Source: Acidobacteriaceae bacterium
GTDB lineage: Bacteria > Acidobacteriota > Terriglobia > Terriglobales > Acidobacteriaceae
Length of the DNA stretch: 64,000 nt
NCBI GenBank assembly: GCA_030041435.1
Contig: JASHNW010000090.1
Span: 1 to 64,000, forward strand
Reading direction: 5' to 3'
Shown: piece by piece, positions 7,929-16,492 of the stretch
Position numbering within the stretch: the first letter of the stretch is position 1
How the letters are laid out: the number at the start of each line of letters is the position of its first letter
The notes under the pieces: model-generated
What the model saw: the letters and a program-made list of their open reading frames with translations, nothing else
Database searches by the model: none
Told to the model about the DNA's origin: nothing
Position numbers and translations under genes: made by a program

Positions 7929-8675
7929 GTGACCGATACTTTTTTCCGCAGCGATGACCGCAGGCCATCGCAGATGCGTCCCGTGCGACTCACGCCCGGC
8001 TACGTCCAGGTTCCGGAGGGATCAGTTCTCGTGGAAGTCGGCCACACCCGCGTGCTATGCAACGCTACGGTGGAGCAGGGTGTACCCGCCTGGCTCCGCA
8101 ACGGCGGGCGTGGCTGGGTCACCGCCGAATACGGCATGCTTCCACGCGCCACGCTGACCCGGACACCGCGAGAATCGGAACGGGGCAAAGTAGGCGGGCG
8201 AACCCATGAAATTCAACGGCTGATCGGCCGTTCTCTCCGCGCGGTGGTCGACATGCAGGCGCTGGGCGAACGCACGGTCATTCTGGACTGCGATGTCCTG
8301 CAGGCAGACGGCGGCACGCGGACAGCAGCCATCACCGGAGCCTGCGCGGCTCTCTCCATCGCGTTCAGCCGCATGGTGGCAAGCGGGGCGCTGAAAGCCT
8401 CGCCGCTGACACAACTGGTCGCCGCCACCAGCGTTGGCATTGTGGAAGGAAACGTTCTTCTCGATCTTGCCTACGAAGAGGATTCGCAGGCCGCAGTCGA
8501 TATGAACCTGGTGATGACCGAAAGCGGAGATATGGTCGAAGTGCAGGCTACCGCGGAGCGGCGGGTATTTCCGCGCGCACGGCTGCTGGAGATGATGGAC
8601 TTTGCGGAGGCCGGCATCCGCCAGCTGCATGAACTGCAGCGCGCTGCGATTGCCTCGGCGCAGACAAATTCGTAG
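7929..8675 (+). CDS. rph: Ribonuclease PH
   Basis: A 248-residue phosphorolytic 3'-5' exoribonuclease that trims tRNA 3' ends. It matches the family end to end: SDDRRPSQMRPVRLTPGYVQ, EGSVLVEVGHTRVLCNATVE, RTHEIQRLIGRSLRAVVDM, LDCDVLQADGGTRTAAITGA and a C-terminal EVQATAE motif. The GTG at 7929 was chosen because it restores the conserved arginine-rich N-terminus; the next ATG (7974) would remove it. There is little Shine-Dalgarno, and a -10-like box lies directly upstream. It stands alone, divergent from the kinase operon. Confidence 0.94.
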   Translation: MTDTFFRSDDRRPSQMRPVRLTPGYVQVPEGSVLVEVGHTRVLCNATVEQGVPAWLRNGGRGWVTAEYGMLPRATLTRTPRESERGKVGGRTHEIQRLIGRSLRAVVDMQALGERTVILDCDVLQADGGTRTAAITGACAALSIAFSRMVASGALKASPLTQLVAATSVGIVEGNVLLDLAYEEDSQAAVDMNLVMTESGDMVEVQATAERRVFPRARLLEMMDFAEAGIRQLHELQRAAIASAQTNS

Positions 8676-8808
8676 GGTACTGGCAGAGCTCCGGATTGCG
8701 GAAAGCGAATTCACCCGCGGTTACTTCCGCCAACTGCACAACGCCTGTTCCGGCACGATAAAATGGACTGGGAAAAATTTCTACAATTTTGAGCGCAGGA
8801 GAGGAACT

Positions 8809-9816
8809 ATGTCCACGAATCTGACACCCGGAAAACTGGCGGGCCTGAAGTCCGTTTCGAACGCGCGGGGCGTGATCGCCGCCGCTGCTATGGATCAGCG
8901 GGGGTCGCTGAAGAAATCGCTGGCGAAGGAAAAGGGCGTGGCGGAGGTGCCCGACTCTGCGCTCGTGGAGTTCAAGGAGCTGGTTACCGAAGTTCTCACC
9001 CGCCATGCGTCGGCTATTCTGCTCGATCCGGAATACGGCCTTCCGGCCGCGAAGCGCCGGAATGGCAAGGGGCTGCTGCTTGCTTATGAGAAGACCGGCT
9101 ACGATGCTGCATTGCCTGGCCGCCTGCCTGACCTGCTCGATCTGTGGAGCGTCCGCCGTCTGAAGGAAGCCGGCGCGGACTGCATCAAGGTGCTGCTGTA
9201 CTACACGCCCTACGAAAAATCGCCGATCAACGAGCACAAGTACGCCTGGGTAGAGCGCATCGGCGACGAGTGCCGCGCTCACGATATCCCGTTCTTCCTC
9301 GAGCTGGTGGGTTACGCTGTGCACGGCGAAGAGGAAAAGAGCCTCGCCTATGCGAAGCGCAAGCCCGACGTCGTGACAGGCTCCATGGAAGAGTTTGGTA
9401 AGGAGCGCTACGGGGTCGATGTTCTGAAAGTCGAAGTCCCCATTCAGATGGAATTCGTCGCCGGGACGCGCGCCTTCAAGGGCGAGCAGGCCTACACGCG
9501 CGCCGAGGCTCTGGAGCATTTCCGCCTCGCCGCCTCCTCCACGCACAAGCCGTTCATCTATCTCTCCGCGGGCGTGTCGAATCCTGTCTTCATCGAGACC
9601 TTGGAACTGGCCGGCGAGTCGGGTGCGCCCTTCAATGGCGTCCTTTGCGGTCGCGCCACCTGGAAGGACGGCATCGCCGTTTACGCGAAACAGGGCGCGA
9701 AGGCGTTTGAGGAATGGCTGAACACGAAGGGTGTCGAGAACATCGAGAACGTGAACCAGGCGCTCAAGGGCGCGCACTCCTGGTACGACAAGGTCAACGT
9801 GCCGGCGCTGGTTTAA
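8809..9816 (+). CDS. lacD: Tagatose-1,6-bisphosphate aldolase (LacD-type class I aldolase)
   Basis: A 335-residue class I aldolase of the LacD family, which splits tagatose 1,6-bisphosphate (often also fructose 1,6-bisphosphate) into glyceraldehyde 3-phosphate and dihydroxyacetone phosphate. Visible motifs are AAAMDQRGSLKK, LLDPEYGLPA and the Schiff-base lysine Lys207 in VDVLKVEVPI. Length is close to the family norm. AGGAGAGGA precedes the ATG. No other tagatose-pathway gene is nearby, so a general glycolytic or gluconeogenic aldolase role is as likely as tagatose catabolism. A strong terminator follows. Confidence 0.88.
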   Translation: MSTNLTPGKLAGLKSVSNARGVIAAAAMDQRGSLKKSLAKEKGVAEVPDSALVEFKELVTEVLTRHASAILLDPEYGLPAAKRRNGKGLLLAYEKTGYDAALPGRLPDLLDLWSVRRLKEAGADCIKVLLYYTPYEKSPINEHKYAWVERIGDECRAHDIPFFLELVGYAVHGEEEKSLAYAKRKPDVVTGSMEEFGKERYGVDVLKVEVPIQMEFVAGTRAFKGEQAYTRAEALEHFRLAASSTHKPFIYLSAGVSNPVFIETLELAGESGAPFNGVLCGRATWKDGIAVYAKQGAKAFEEWLNTKGVENIENVNQALKGAHSWYDKVNVPALV

Positions 9817-9844
9817 GCGAAGAATCAGGGAGAAAACGCTGAGG

Positions 9845-9873
9845 ACGCCGTGGCAATTTGCCACGGCGTTTTT
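9845..9873 (+). terminator. Terminator after lacD
   Basis: ACGCCGTGGC and GCCACGGCGT form a long stem with a short AT loop, followed by TTTTT. It starts 29 bases past the lacD stop. Confidence 0.9.
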
Positions 9874-10215
9874 CTGTCTCCAATCTTCAGGGGGGCGAGG
9901 ATTCCTAAAGGAGACAGCATCACGCGCCGGCGACAGGCATCCGCATGAGCCGCGTTCTTGGCCAGGAGCATTTCCCCGGCGACGTGGTTGCCGGCGCGGT
10001 TGCGGGATGGCCGATCAGCCACCACGTCTTCGGTGCCCATCGCCGTCCCTGGGCGGATCCGGGTCACTGATCCCGGCGCGGGCGGCTGACCGCAGCCAGT
10101 TCCCGGTCCCGGCTGCAGCCGTGGAAAATAATTTTCCCGATCCTGCAACTTTTTCGCGACTAACCGCGCAAGTCCGGGTTCCCAGGTCCAACCTGTTTCA
10201 CCAGGAGGCCTGTCC
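9874..10215 (+). other. Intergenic region with a short palindrome
   Basis: About 340 bases without a supported gene. The one clear element is the perfect inverted repeat GGAAAATAATTTTCC at 10123-10137, 78 bases before the next start codon, a possible operator. An AGGAGG ribosome site lies at the right edge. Confidence 0.4.
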
Positions 10216-11025
10216 ATGAAGAGCACCCATGCTCTTTTCTGCCTTCTGCTCGCTGCGCCCCTGAGTACGTACGCAGCCGAGCAGATTATCCCCGCAGGCT
10301 CGCTCATTTCGTGCACCGTCGCCGAGCCGAAAATCAACTCGAAGACAACCGCCATTGGCGATCCGGTGCTTTGCCAGATCGGCCATTCGGAACGCTATGG
10401 GCGCTCCGTCCTGCCCTATGACAGCTATCTCGTCGGCCGTTTCGAAGACTACAAAGATCCTGGGCACTTCGTCGGCAAGGGCTGGATGGAACTCCGTTTC
10501 GACCGCATGGTGATTGAGCCGGACACCATCATCCCCATCGAAGCCCGGGTTGTAGACGTACCCGGCTACAACGTCGATCGCTACGGGCGCATCCTCGGCA
10601 AAGGCCATGCCGTGCGTGACACTGTGACGTGGATGATCCCCATTCTCTGGCCCATTGACCTCATCAACCTGCCGCGCCGCGGCCCCCGTCCCACGCTGAA
10701 GGAAGAGACCCGGCTCACACTGAAGGTGATGGACGACCTCGGCATTCCGCAAGTCGATCAGCAGCCGTATCAGCAGACTCCTTCCGGCCTGCTCCAGCGT
10801 CAGCCGAGTGCGTACCGGGAGGATCAGCCCCCCGCGCCACCACCCAGCCCAATCGCTGAAGAGGCGCCGGCTCCGTATGTTCCGCCGCCGGCTCCACCGG
10901 TTGTCGCGATGGTGGCTCCGCCCCCGGTGTATTACTATCCGGCTCCGCCGATGTACGCGCTGCCGCCCCCGCGCAGCGTAATCGTCATCCGGAACGGCTA
11001 CGCGTACCGGGTGTGGGTTCGGTAG
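10216..11025 (+). CDS. Secreted protein with a proline-rich C-terminus, VirB10/TrbI-like fold possible
   Basis: A 269-residue protein with a Sec signal (MKSTHALFCLLLAAPLSTYA). Residues 22-175 contain IPAGSLISCTV, LPYDSYLVGRFEDY, KGWMELRFDRMVI and IPIEARVVD, a pattern I associate with the beta-barrel domain of VirB10/TrbI proteins, but no other secretion genes are present. Residues 178-255 are rich in Pro, Gln, Tyr and Ala and are probably disordered. AGGAGG precedes the ATG. A terminator follows, so it is monocistronic. Function unknown; a periplasmic structural role is a guess. Confidence 0.75.
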   Translation: MKSTHALFCLLLAAPLSTYAAEQIIPAGSLISCTVAEPKINSKTTAIGDPVLCQIGHSERYGRSVLPYDSYLVGRFEDYKDPGHFVGKGWMELRFDRMVIEPDTIIPIEARVVDVPGYNVDRYGRILGKGHAVRDTVTWMIPILWPIDLINLPRRGPRPTLKEETRLTLKVMDDLGIPQVDQQPYQQTPSGLLQRQPSAYREDQPPAPPPSPIAEEAPAPYVPPPAPPVVAMVAPPPVYYYPAPPMYALPPPRSVIVIRNGYAYRVWVR

Positions 11026-11049
11026 GACGTTCGGCCGGATCACCGACGC

Positions 11050-11087
11050 AGCGCCGCGGCCTCTGGCTGCGGCGCTCACTCGTTTTT
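11050..11087 (+). terminator. Terminator after the proline-rich secreted protein
   Basis: AGCGCCGC pairs with GCGGCGCT around an 11-base loop; a TTTTT run follows six bases later. Confidence 0.7.
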
Positions 11088-11178
11088 CGCATTGCTGATG
11101 CGGCCAGCCAGGGTCATGCGGCAAGGGCTGGGCCTGTCTCTGAGGTTTCTTCACCAAGCGACCGTCCAATCGCCGTTC

Positions 11179-11198
11179 GCGTGTCATCTCTGACACGC
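11179..11198. promoter_or_regulatory. Perfect 20-base palindrome upstream of the L,D-transpeptidase operon
   Basis: GCGTGTCATCTCTGACACGC has eight-base arms around TCTC. It lies about 124 bases before the L,D-transpeptidase start and has no T tract, so it is more like an operator than a terminator. No binding protein can be named. Confidence 0.45.
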
Positions 11199-11321
11199 CG
11201 TGGTTGTCTAAACACGCGGGCCCCGCTCACACCATCGTCGAACTGATTTGTTTTCAGTGCGCAACGGTTGGCCCGTTCCATGCACTTCCTCGCGGCGCAG
11301 AACAACGCAGCGAGGTGAGCG

Positions 11322-12107
11322 ATGCAAGCGCACGAAGCAATCTCTGAAGGTCTCCTGGTTCTCTCCGCAGTTGTTCTCTCCGTCATGCTTCCGCATCGCG
11401 AACTGGTCCGGCAGAAAACTGCGGCTGTCACGATGGTGAAAAGCCGGTCGGCCGCCGCCGCTCCGGTTGCTGTGCCAAAGCAAGTTCCCGTTCATCCGGC
11501 TGCGCCCGTCACCAAAATCCACGCTGCGCATCCGCCGGTACCGACAGTCGTTCACACCCGCCTCATTGTCGTTAGCCTTGAAGATCGCCGCCTGGCCCTC
11601 GTTGAGGACGGGCAGGTGAAAGAGGCCTGCACCGTCGCGGTTGGCAAAGACTCGACGCCCAGCCCCACCGGCACGTTCACCATCGTCGAGCGCGTCTCCA
11701 ACCCGACCTACTACCACGACGGCAAAGTGATTCCTCCGGGCCCCGGAAATCCGGTTGGCGACCGCTGGATGGGTCTCAGCAAACCCGGCTATGGGATTCA
11801 CGGGACGAATGCTCCCAAATCCATTGGGAAGGCCGCCTCGCATGGATGCATTCGCATGAGCCGCCGCGACCTGGAAAACCTGTTCGCGCAGGTTCGAGCC
11901 GGCGACACGGTGGAGATCATCGGCGCACGCAACCAGGAGACCGCAGCTGTGTTCGGTGCGCCCGCAACGCCTGCTGCGACGGTCCCAGCGCAAATGACGC
12001 TGGCCGAGGCCGCCACGCAAACGTCAGCGCAGGCCCAGGCGACGCCCACGGGCCTCGCTGCCGCAACAGCTGTTGCAGCCCCTGGGGCTATGGCGCTGGG
12101 GCAGTAA
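11322..12107 (+). CDS. L,D-transpeptidase (YkuD/ErfK family)
   Basis: A 261-residue enzyme anchored by one N-terminal membrane segment (about residues 9-24), followed by an Ala/Pro/Val linker. The YkuD domain (about 78-195) contains PTGTFTIVERVSNPTY and the catalytic motif HGTNAPKSIGKAASHGCIRM with His174 and Cys176. Such enzymes make 3-3 peptidoglycan crosslinks or attach proteins to the wall. The C-terminus after 200 is Ala/Thr-rich and disordered. GAGGTGAG precedes the ATG. It is first in a tight operon with a small membrane protein (24-base gap) and an SPFH protein, which suggests a shared envelope task. Confidence 0.9.
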   Translation: MQAHEAISEGLLVLSAVVLSVMLPHRELVRQKTAAVTMVKSRSAAAAPVAVPKQVPVHPAAPVTKIHAAHPPVPTVVHTRLIVVSLEDRRLALVEDGQVKEACTVAVGKDSTPSPTGTFTIVERVSNPTYYHDGKVIPPGPGNPVGDRWMGLSKPGYGIHGTNAPKSIGKAASHGCIRMSRRDLENLFAQVRAGDTVEIIGARNQETAAVFGAPATPAATVPAQMTLAEAATQTSAQAQATPTGLAAATAVAAPGAMALGQ

Positions 12108-12131
12108 GCCAGGAACGGATCGAGGATCCCC

Positions 12132-12299
12132 ATGGAACTATTCGCGGAAACTCTGAGCGTCGTCGGAGCCCTGCTGCTGAGTGTCTCGTGCGGGCTGCTG
12201 GCAGAGGAACTGTTGTTCGGAGGTCTGGTCCGGCTGTTCTTCGCTCCAAAGCCGGCGCCCAGCAGTACATCGGAGCGGAACGAGACGAAGGAACCGTAA
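12132..12299 (+). CDS. Small single-pass membrane protein
   Basis: A 55-residue protein: MELFAETLSVVGALLLSVSC and a further hydrophobic stretch to about residue 37, then a short polar tail (SSTSERNETKEP). It begins 24 bases after the L,D-transpeptidase stop and ends 23 bases before the SPFH gene, with a weak AGGA before the ATG. Position and composition support a real gene. A role as a small partner of the SPFH membrane protein is inference from context only. Confidence 0.6.
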   Translation: MELFAETLSVVGALLLSVSCGLLAEELLFGGLVRLFFAPKPAPSSTSERNETKEP

Positions 12300-12322
12300 G
12301 AACCGAAACAAGGAGAACGTCC

Positions 12323-13756
12323 ATGCTTGCGCTGAAGTATCTGCTCATCGTCGCGGGAGTCGTGATGCTGGCTGCCGCCCTCGCCATCACGCTGTACGAC
12401 CTGTGGTTGCTGATTGCACATCGCCGGAAGCTGGCCGCAGGCGAACATCCTACATTCGCCGACGACTTCCATGACGCCCTGCGCGGCGCTCTGCCGGGCT
12501 CCGATTCCGCCGCAGAAACCAGTGCCGAGCCGGTGATGGAGGAGTCAGGCCCCATCCGCTGGCGCGCCGCCGTGGCTCTCGCGTTGGGAGCCTCGCTTCC
12601 GCTGCTGGTCGCCGCCGGCATCGTCGTTATCCCCGCCGGCATGGGTGGCGTGCGCATCAGCCAGATGAGCGGAACTCTGCCCGGCACCCTCTACTCGGGC
12701 GCGCATTTTGTCACGCCGCTGGTGGAGAGCGTCCAGCTCTTCGATCTGCGCGACAAGCTGTTCACGGCAGGCGTCGTCGACGGCGAAGCGGCGAAGAAGA
12801 CTGCTTTTGAGCCGCAGCCACTCGACGTGCAGTCGAAAGAAGGTCTCGACATCGGTCTCGCCATCACGGTGCGTTACCGGCTCGATCCTCATCGGCTCGA
12901 CTACATCGAGAGCCACCTGCCGCAGCCCGTCGACTCGCAGATTGTTCCCGCCGTGGTGGACAGCGCGTGGCGCGATCTGGCGCCGGCTTACACAGTGCGG
13001 GAAATCTTCAGTGCGAAACGCGAAGAGGTGCGCCGCGACGCTTCCGCCACGATCACGAAAAAGCTGGGCGCAGATGGCATTTTGGTTGAGGAAGTCATGC
13101 TGCGGAACATCCAGTTGCCGCCGCAGTATGCACAAGGGCTGCAGGATCTGCTCCTCAAAGAGCAGCAGGACGATCAGATGGCGGTCCAAACCGACATCCA
13201 GCAGAAGCAGGTGCGCATTGCCGAACTCCAGGCCGAAGCCGACGCTGCCCAGAAGGTGAAGGAGGCCGAAGGCGACGCGAAATCGAAGGTCGTCGAAGCC
13301 AAAGGCGAAGCGGATGCCATGCAGTACACCCTGCCGCTGAAGCAGAAGCAGATTGAGCAGTCGAAACTGGAAGCCGAAGCGCGCAAGGAAGCAACCATTG
13401 AGAATGCCGATGCCGATGCCCAGGCCAAGGTCATCGACAGCAAAGCGGAGGTGCAGCGCCGCGAGCTGCTGGCTGGCGCCGAAGCCGACCGCATCCGCCT
13501 CACGGCGGCGGCCGACGATGCGCAGATGCAGACCGAGGCGAAGCTGCTGAACCAGTCGCCACTGCTCATCAACAAAATCATCGCCGAACGCCTGTCGGAC
13601 AAAATCCAGGTGGTCATGGTCCCGTCCGACGGCAAATTCTTCTTCGCCAACGATGTTTTCCGCGGGCTCGACGCCAGTCCGGCGCTGAAGCAGCAAATGC
13701 AACAGCAGATGGATGGCGATCCGTCGCCCGCGGCCCCCAGCGACTCCAGCCACTGA
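12323..13756 (+). CDS. SPFH-domain (prohibitin/flotillin-like) membrane protein
   Basis: A 477-residue membrane scaffold protein. Two hydrophobic segments (about 4-32 and 75-100) precede an SPFH domain (about 100-280: GTLYSGAHFVTPLVESVQLFD, GLDIGLAITVRYRLD, IVPAVVDSAWRDLA). Residues 280-420 are a long coiled coil rich in Ala/Glu/Lys (QKVKEAEGDAKSKVVEAKGE), as in flotillins. The C-terminus is Gln/Pro-rich. AAGGAG precedes the ATG. SPFH proteins oligomerise into membrane microdomains that host proteases or wall enzymes; the neighbouring L,D-transpeptidase is a plausible client. Confidence 0.88.
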   Translation: MLALKYLLIVAGVVMLAAALAITLYDLWLLIAHRRKLAAGEHPTFADDFHDALRGALPGSDSAAETSAEPVMEESGPIRWRAAVALALGASLPLLVAAGIVVIPAGMGGVRISQMSGTLPGTLYSGAHFVTPLVESVQLFDLRDKLFTAGVVDGEAAKKTAFEPQPLDVQSKEGLDIGLAITVRYRLDPHRLDYIESHLPQPVDSQIVPAVVDSAWRDLAPAYTVREIFSAKREEVRRDASATITKKLGADGILVEEVMLRNIQLPPQYAQGLQDLLLKEQQDDQMAVQTDIQQKQVRIAELQAEADAAQKVKEAEGDAKSKVVEAKGEADAMQYTLPLKQKQIEQSKLEAEARKEATIENADADAQAKVIDSKAEVQRRELLAGAEADRIRLTAAADDAQMQTEAKLLNQSPLLINKIIAERLSDKIQVVMVPSDGKFFFANDVFRGLDASPALKQQMQQQMDGDPSPAAPSDSSH

Positions 13757-13926
13757 GGAGGAGCCGCATCCGCCCTCCTGGCTTGTAAAGCACAGGCTCT
13801 GGGGAGGACGGACCCGAACCCGGTCCTGGCCGCCGCAACCAGGCGGCCGGGGCAGGGAACTGACGCGTCGAGATCGCAAGCGCCGGCAAACCCTCGCAAA
13901 GAGCCAGAGCCATGGACGCAGCACGA

Positions 13927-13932
13927 TATAAT
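13927..13932 (+). promoter_or_regulatory. Perfect -10 box (TATAAT) close to a start codon
   Basis: TATAAT lies 12 bases before the ATG at 13945, within the 13-base string GATATAATCCGCC, which recurs exactly at 60025-60037 before another gene. Transcription would start about six bases before the ATG. Confidence 0.5.
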
Positions 13933-13944
13933 CCGCCCCAGCTA

Positions 13945-15168
13945 ATGTTCTTCAGGGTCAGGCTCTTTTTGACGGCAGCGGCGCTGCTGTGGCTGCTTCC
14001 TGTGGCGCGTGCCGCCACTTGGGATGGGCCGGCCGCCGACCTGGCCCGGCAGATCGCGCAAATTGCCGGTCCTGGTCCCGCGAAGCTCGTCGTCCGTAAC
14101 AACTCGTCCATCGCGGGCGGCGAGATTCCGGTCATTCGCCAGCTTTTCGAGCGCGATCTGCGCGGATTCGGGATCGTGGCCGGGGGCAGTGACAGCGCCA
14201 CCGTTATTCGCATCACGCTGTCGCAGAACGTCCAGGGCGGATTGTGGGTGGCTGAAGTCCAGGAGGGAACCGAGCGTCGCGTCACCATGCTTCGAGTCAG
14301 CCTTGACGCGCCGCCCGCAGCTCCCGGCGGTCCCATGCTTACTTTGCGCCGTACTCTTGTTCTCAGCGGGCCCGACCCGATCCTGGACGCTGCCATTTTC
14401 CCTGTTCCCGGCGAGCAGCGCCTGGTAGTTTTGGAACCCGAGCGCGTGGCCGTCTACCTGAGGAGCACGACCACGCTGGCTGCGCCCACGGCGACTGCAC
14501 CCGTCTGGACCGAATCGCAGTCCTTCCCCATCGCGCACTCACGCCCTTTTCCGCGCGATATGCGCGGACGCCTGTTTCCTGCGCAGGATCACCTCTTCGA
14601 TGCGTATCTGCCCGGTGTGCTTTGTGCCGGCGCCAGCACCGGTGGCCAGCTGGCCGTCTCCTGCTCTGACAGCGATGATGCCTGGCCCATCACCTCCGCA
14701 CAGCGGGCCTTCTACAACTCGATGCGCGACGATTTCACGGGAATCCTCGTGCCAGGTTTCGGTATGGAACTGGCCCCTTTCTACACAGCAACTGACATCC
14801 CGCGGACCAGCGGCTCCGCCATCCTGCTCAACGAAGTGAATGGCAACGTCCTCCTGGTTGAGAACGCCGTCGCCGGACTGGTCAGCGGCACGAACGACTG
14901 GGGCAGCGATTTTGCAGTCATCCGTTCCGGCTGTGGGTCTGGCGCGCAGGTGCTCGTATCCGGCTCCGGGCCGGCGGTAACGGGCGACAGCCTCAGCGCA
15001 TTCGAAATCCCGGGGCGCGATGCCATCCCGGTCAGTGCGCCGATGCCGATCGACGGCTCGATTACCGCGATGATCGCGGCGCCCGACGGCACAACCGCCA
15101 ACATGATCGTGAGGCGCGATGCGCCCACGCGCTACGAGGTGTGGAATGTTGCGGCGCTTTGCAATTAG
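13945..15168 (+). CDS. Secreted protein of unknown function, first gene of a two-component operon
   Basis: A 407-residue exported protein with signal peptide MFFRVRLFLTAAALLWLLPV and cleavage near ARA-ATW. The mature part begins DGPAADLARQIAQIAGPGPA and contains several predicted beta strands; no catalytic motif stands out and I do not recognise a family. The ATG at 13945 was preferred because it starts the signal peptide; no Shine-Dalgarno is seen. The downstream solute-binding-protein gene overlaps its end by 23 bases and a sensor kinase pair follows, so it may belong to an envelope-sensing module. Confidence 0.7.
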   Translation: MFFRVRLFLTAAALLWLLPVARAATWDGPAADLARQIAQIAGPGPAKLVVRNNSSIAGGEIPVIRQLFERDLRGFGIVAGGSDSATVIRITLSQNVQGGLWVAEVQEGTERRVTMLRVSLDAPPAAPGGPMLTLRRTLVLSGPDPILDAAIFPVPGEQRLVVLEPERVAVYLRSTTTLAAPTATAPVWTESQSFPIAHSRPFPRDMRGRLFPAQDHLFDAYLPGVLCAGASTGGQLAVSCSDSDDAWPITSAQRAFYNSMRDDFTGILVPGFGMELAPFYTATDIPRTSGSAILLNEVNGNVLLVENAVAGLVSGTNDWGSDFAVIRSGCGSGAQVLVSGSGPAVTGDSLSAFEIPGRDAIPVSAPMPIDGSITAMIAAPDGTTANMIVRRDAPTRYEVWNVAALCN

Positions 15169-16492
15169 CGGATTCCTGTTTTGCCTCGTCCTCACGGCCG
15201 GTGCGCGCACGCGTCCGCGCTATGGCGGCACCCTGCGCATGGAAACGACGGGCGACCCGTGGCAGATGCCCGACGGCGTTGCGCGCCGCCTCGTGCTCGA
15301 CACGCTTACGACTATCGGCGAATCCGGTGCAGCCCACCCCGCCCTGGCCATCCGCTGGGAATCTCAGGACGCCGCTCATCGGTGGGAGTTTGTACTTCGG
15401 CCGGGCGTTCGCTTCCACGACGGTACGCCTTTGACGGCTGAATCGGTGATTGCTTCGCTCGATCAGGTTTGTGCTAACGGTTCCATCGGCCCGTGCCCGT
15501 GGAGCGCGGTGCATGCTGTCGGCTCCTCCGTCATTTTCGTTGCGGATTCGCCGGTGCCCGACTTGCCCGAACTCCTTGCTCAAACCGGGTTCGACATCTT
15601 TCGGAAGGACTCAAACGGCGCGATGGATGGCACCGGGCCGTTCCGCGTAAGCGGTTTCCAGAACGGAGCCCTGATCCTGACGGCGAACGACGATTCCTGG
15701 CAGGGGAGGCCATTTCTCGACTCGATCGCAATCGATCCCCATCGTGCGATTCGCGATCAGTGGCTCGATCTCAGCGTTGGCAATGCCGACATGGTGGAAG
15801 TGCCGCCGGAAATGCTGCGCCAGGCGCAACAGCAGCGGCTCAACGTTCTCGTGTCGCGTCCCGTGGACCTGCTGGCGCTGACAATCGCTCCTGACGGGCC
15901 GCTGTCCAGCCCTGGGGTGCGCCAATCCATTGCGCTCGCCGTCGATCGGGCGGCACTGTGCAACGTCATTTTTCAGAAGCAGGGAGAAATCACCGCCAGC
16001 CTGCTGCCGGAGTCGCTCAGTGGCTATGCGTTCCTTTTTTCCACCGACCGCGACCTGGACCGCGCGCGTGTGCTGCGAGGCGGCGCTACGCTGCCGGTGC
16101 TGGTCCTTGCTGTCGACGACACTGGCGCCTCCATGCAGCTTGCTGCGGAACGCCTGGTTCTCAACCTGCATGAGGCCGGTTTCAACGTGCAAATTGCTTC
16201 CTCCAACTCTCATCCGGCCTCGCTTACCTTGCGGCGCGTGTATCTCCAGGCGGCGAGCCCGCGCGCAGCTCTGGACGAAATGCTGGCGCGTTTCGGGCAG
16301 AATGGTACAGTGTCCGGCACAGACCCAGCCTCGGTGTGGCAGTCCGAGCAAGCCGCACTGGCGAACGCGACCATCGTTCCGCTGCTGTGGCTTCCGCGCG
16401 CCTGGGCGGTCGGCGAACGGGTGCGCGATCTGAGCCTTTCGCCCGATGGCATGCCTTCGCTGGCCAACGCGTCGGTGGAGGGCACGCAGTGA
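15146..16492 (+). CDS. ABC transporter family 5 extracellular solute-binding protein
   Basis: A 448-residue SBP_bac_5 (DppA/OppA-like) protein with a short N-terminal signal (MLRRFAISGFLFCLVLTAGA). Typical patterns are RYGGTLRM, WEFVLRPGVRFHDGTPLTAE, DGTGPFRVSGFQNGALILTA and SPGVRQSIALAVDRAAL. The ATG at 15146 follows GAGGTGTGG and overlaps the upstream gene. No permease or ATPase genes follow; instead the next gene is an NtrY-like kinase joined by a GTGA overlap. The protein may therefore present a ligand to the kinase rather than feed a transporter, which is inference. Confidence 0.85.
   Translation: MLRRFAISGFLFCLVLTAGARTRPRYGGTLRMETTGDPWQMPDGVARRLVLDTLTTIGESGAAHPALAIRWESQDAAHRWEFVLRPGVRFHDGTPLTAESVIASLDQVCANGSIGPCPWSAVHAVGSSVIFVADSPVPDLPELLAQTGFDIFRKDSNGAMDGTGPFRVSGFQNGALILTANDDSWQGRPFLDSIAIDPHRAIRDQWLDLSVGNADMVEVPPEMLRQAQQQRLNVLVSRPVDLLALTIAPDGPLSSPGVRQSIALAVDRAALCNVIFQKQGEITASLLPESLSGYAFLFSTDRDLDRARVLRGGATLPVLVLAVDDTGASMQLAAERLVLNLHEAGFNVQIASSNSHPASLTLRRVYLQAASPRAALDEMLARFGQNGTVSGTDPASVWQSEQAALANATIVPLLWLPRAWAVGERVRDLSLSPDGMPSLANASVEGTQ

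Noticed and set aside
12545-13924. Minus-strand reading frame of 459 codons
   Set aside because: Antisense to the SPFH gene, whose coiled coil gives the opposite strand a repetitive open frame.
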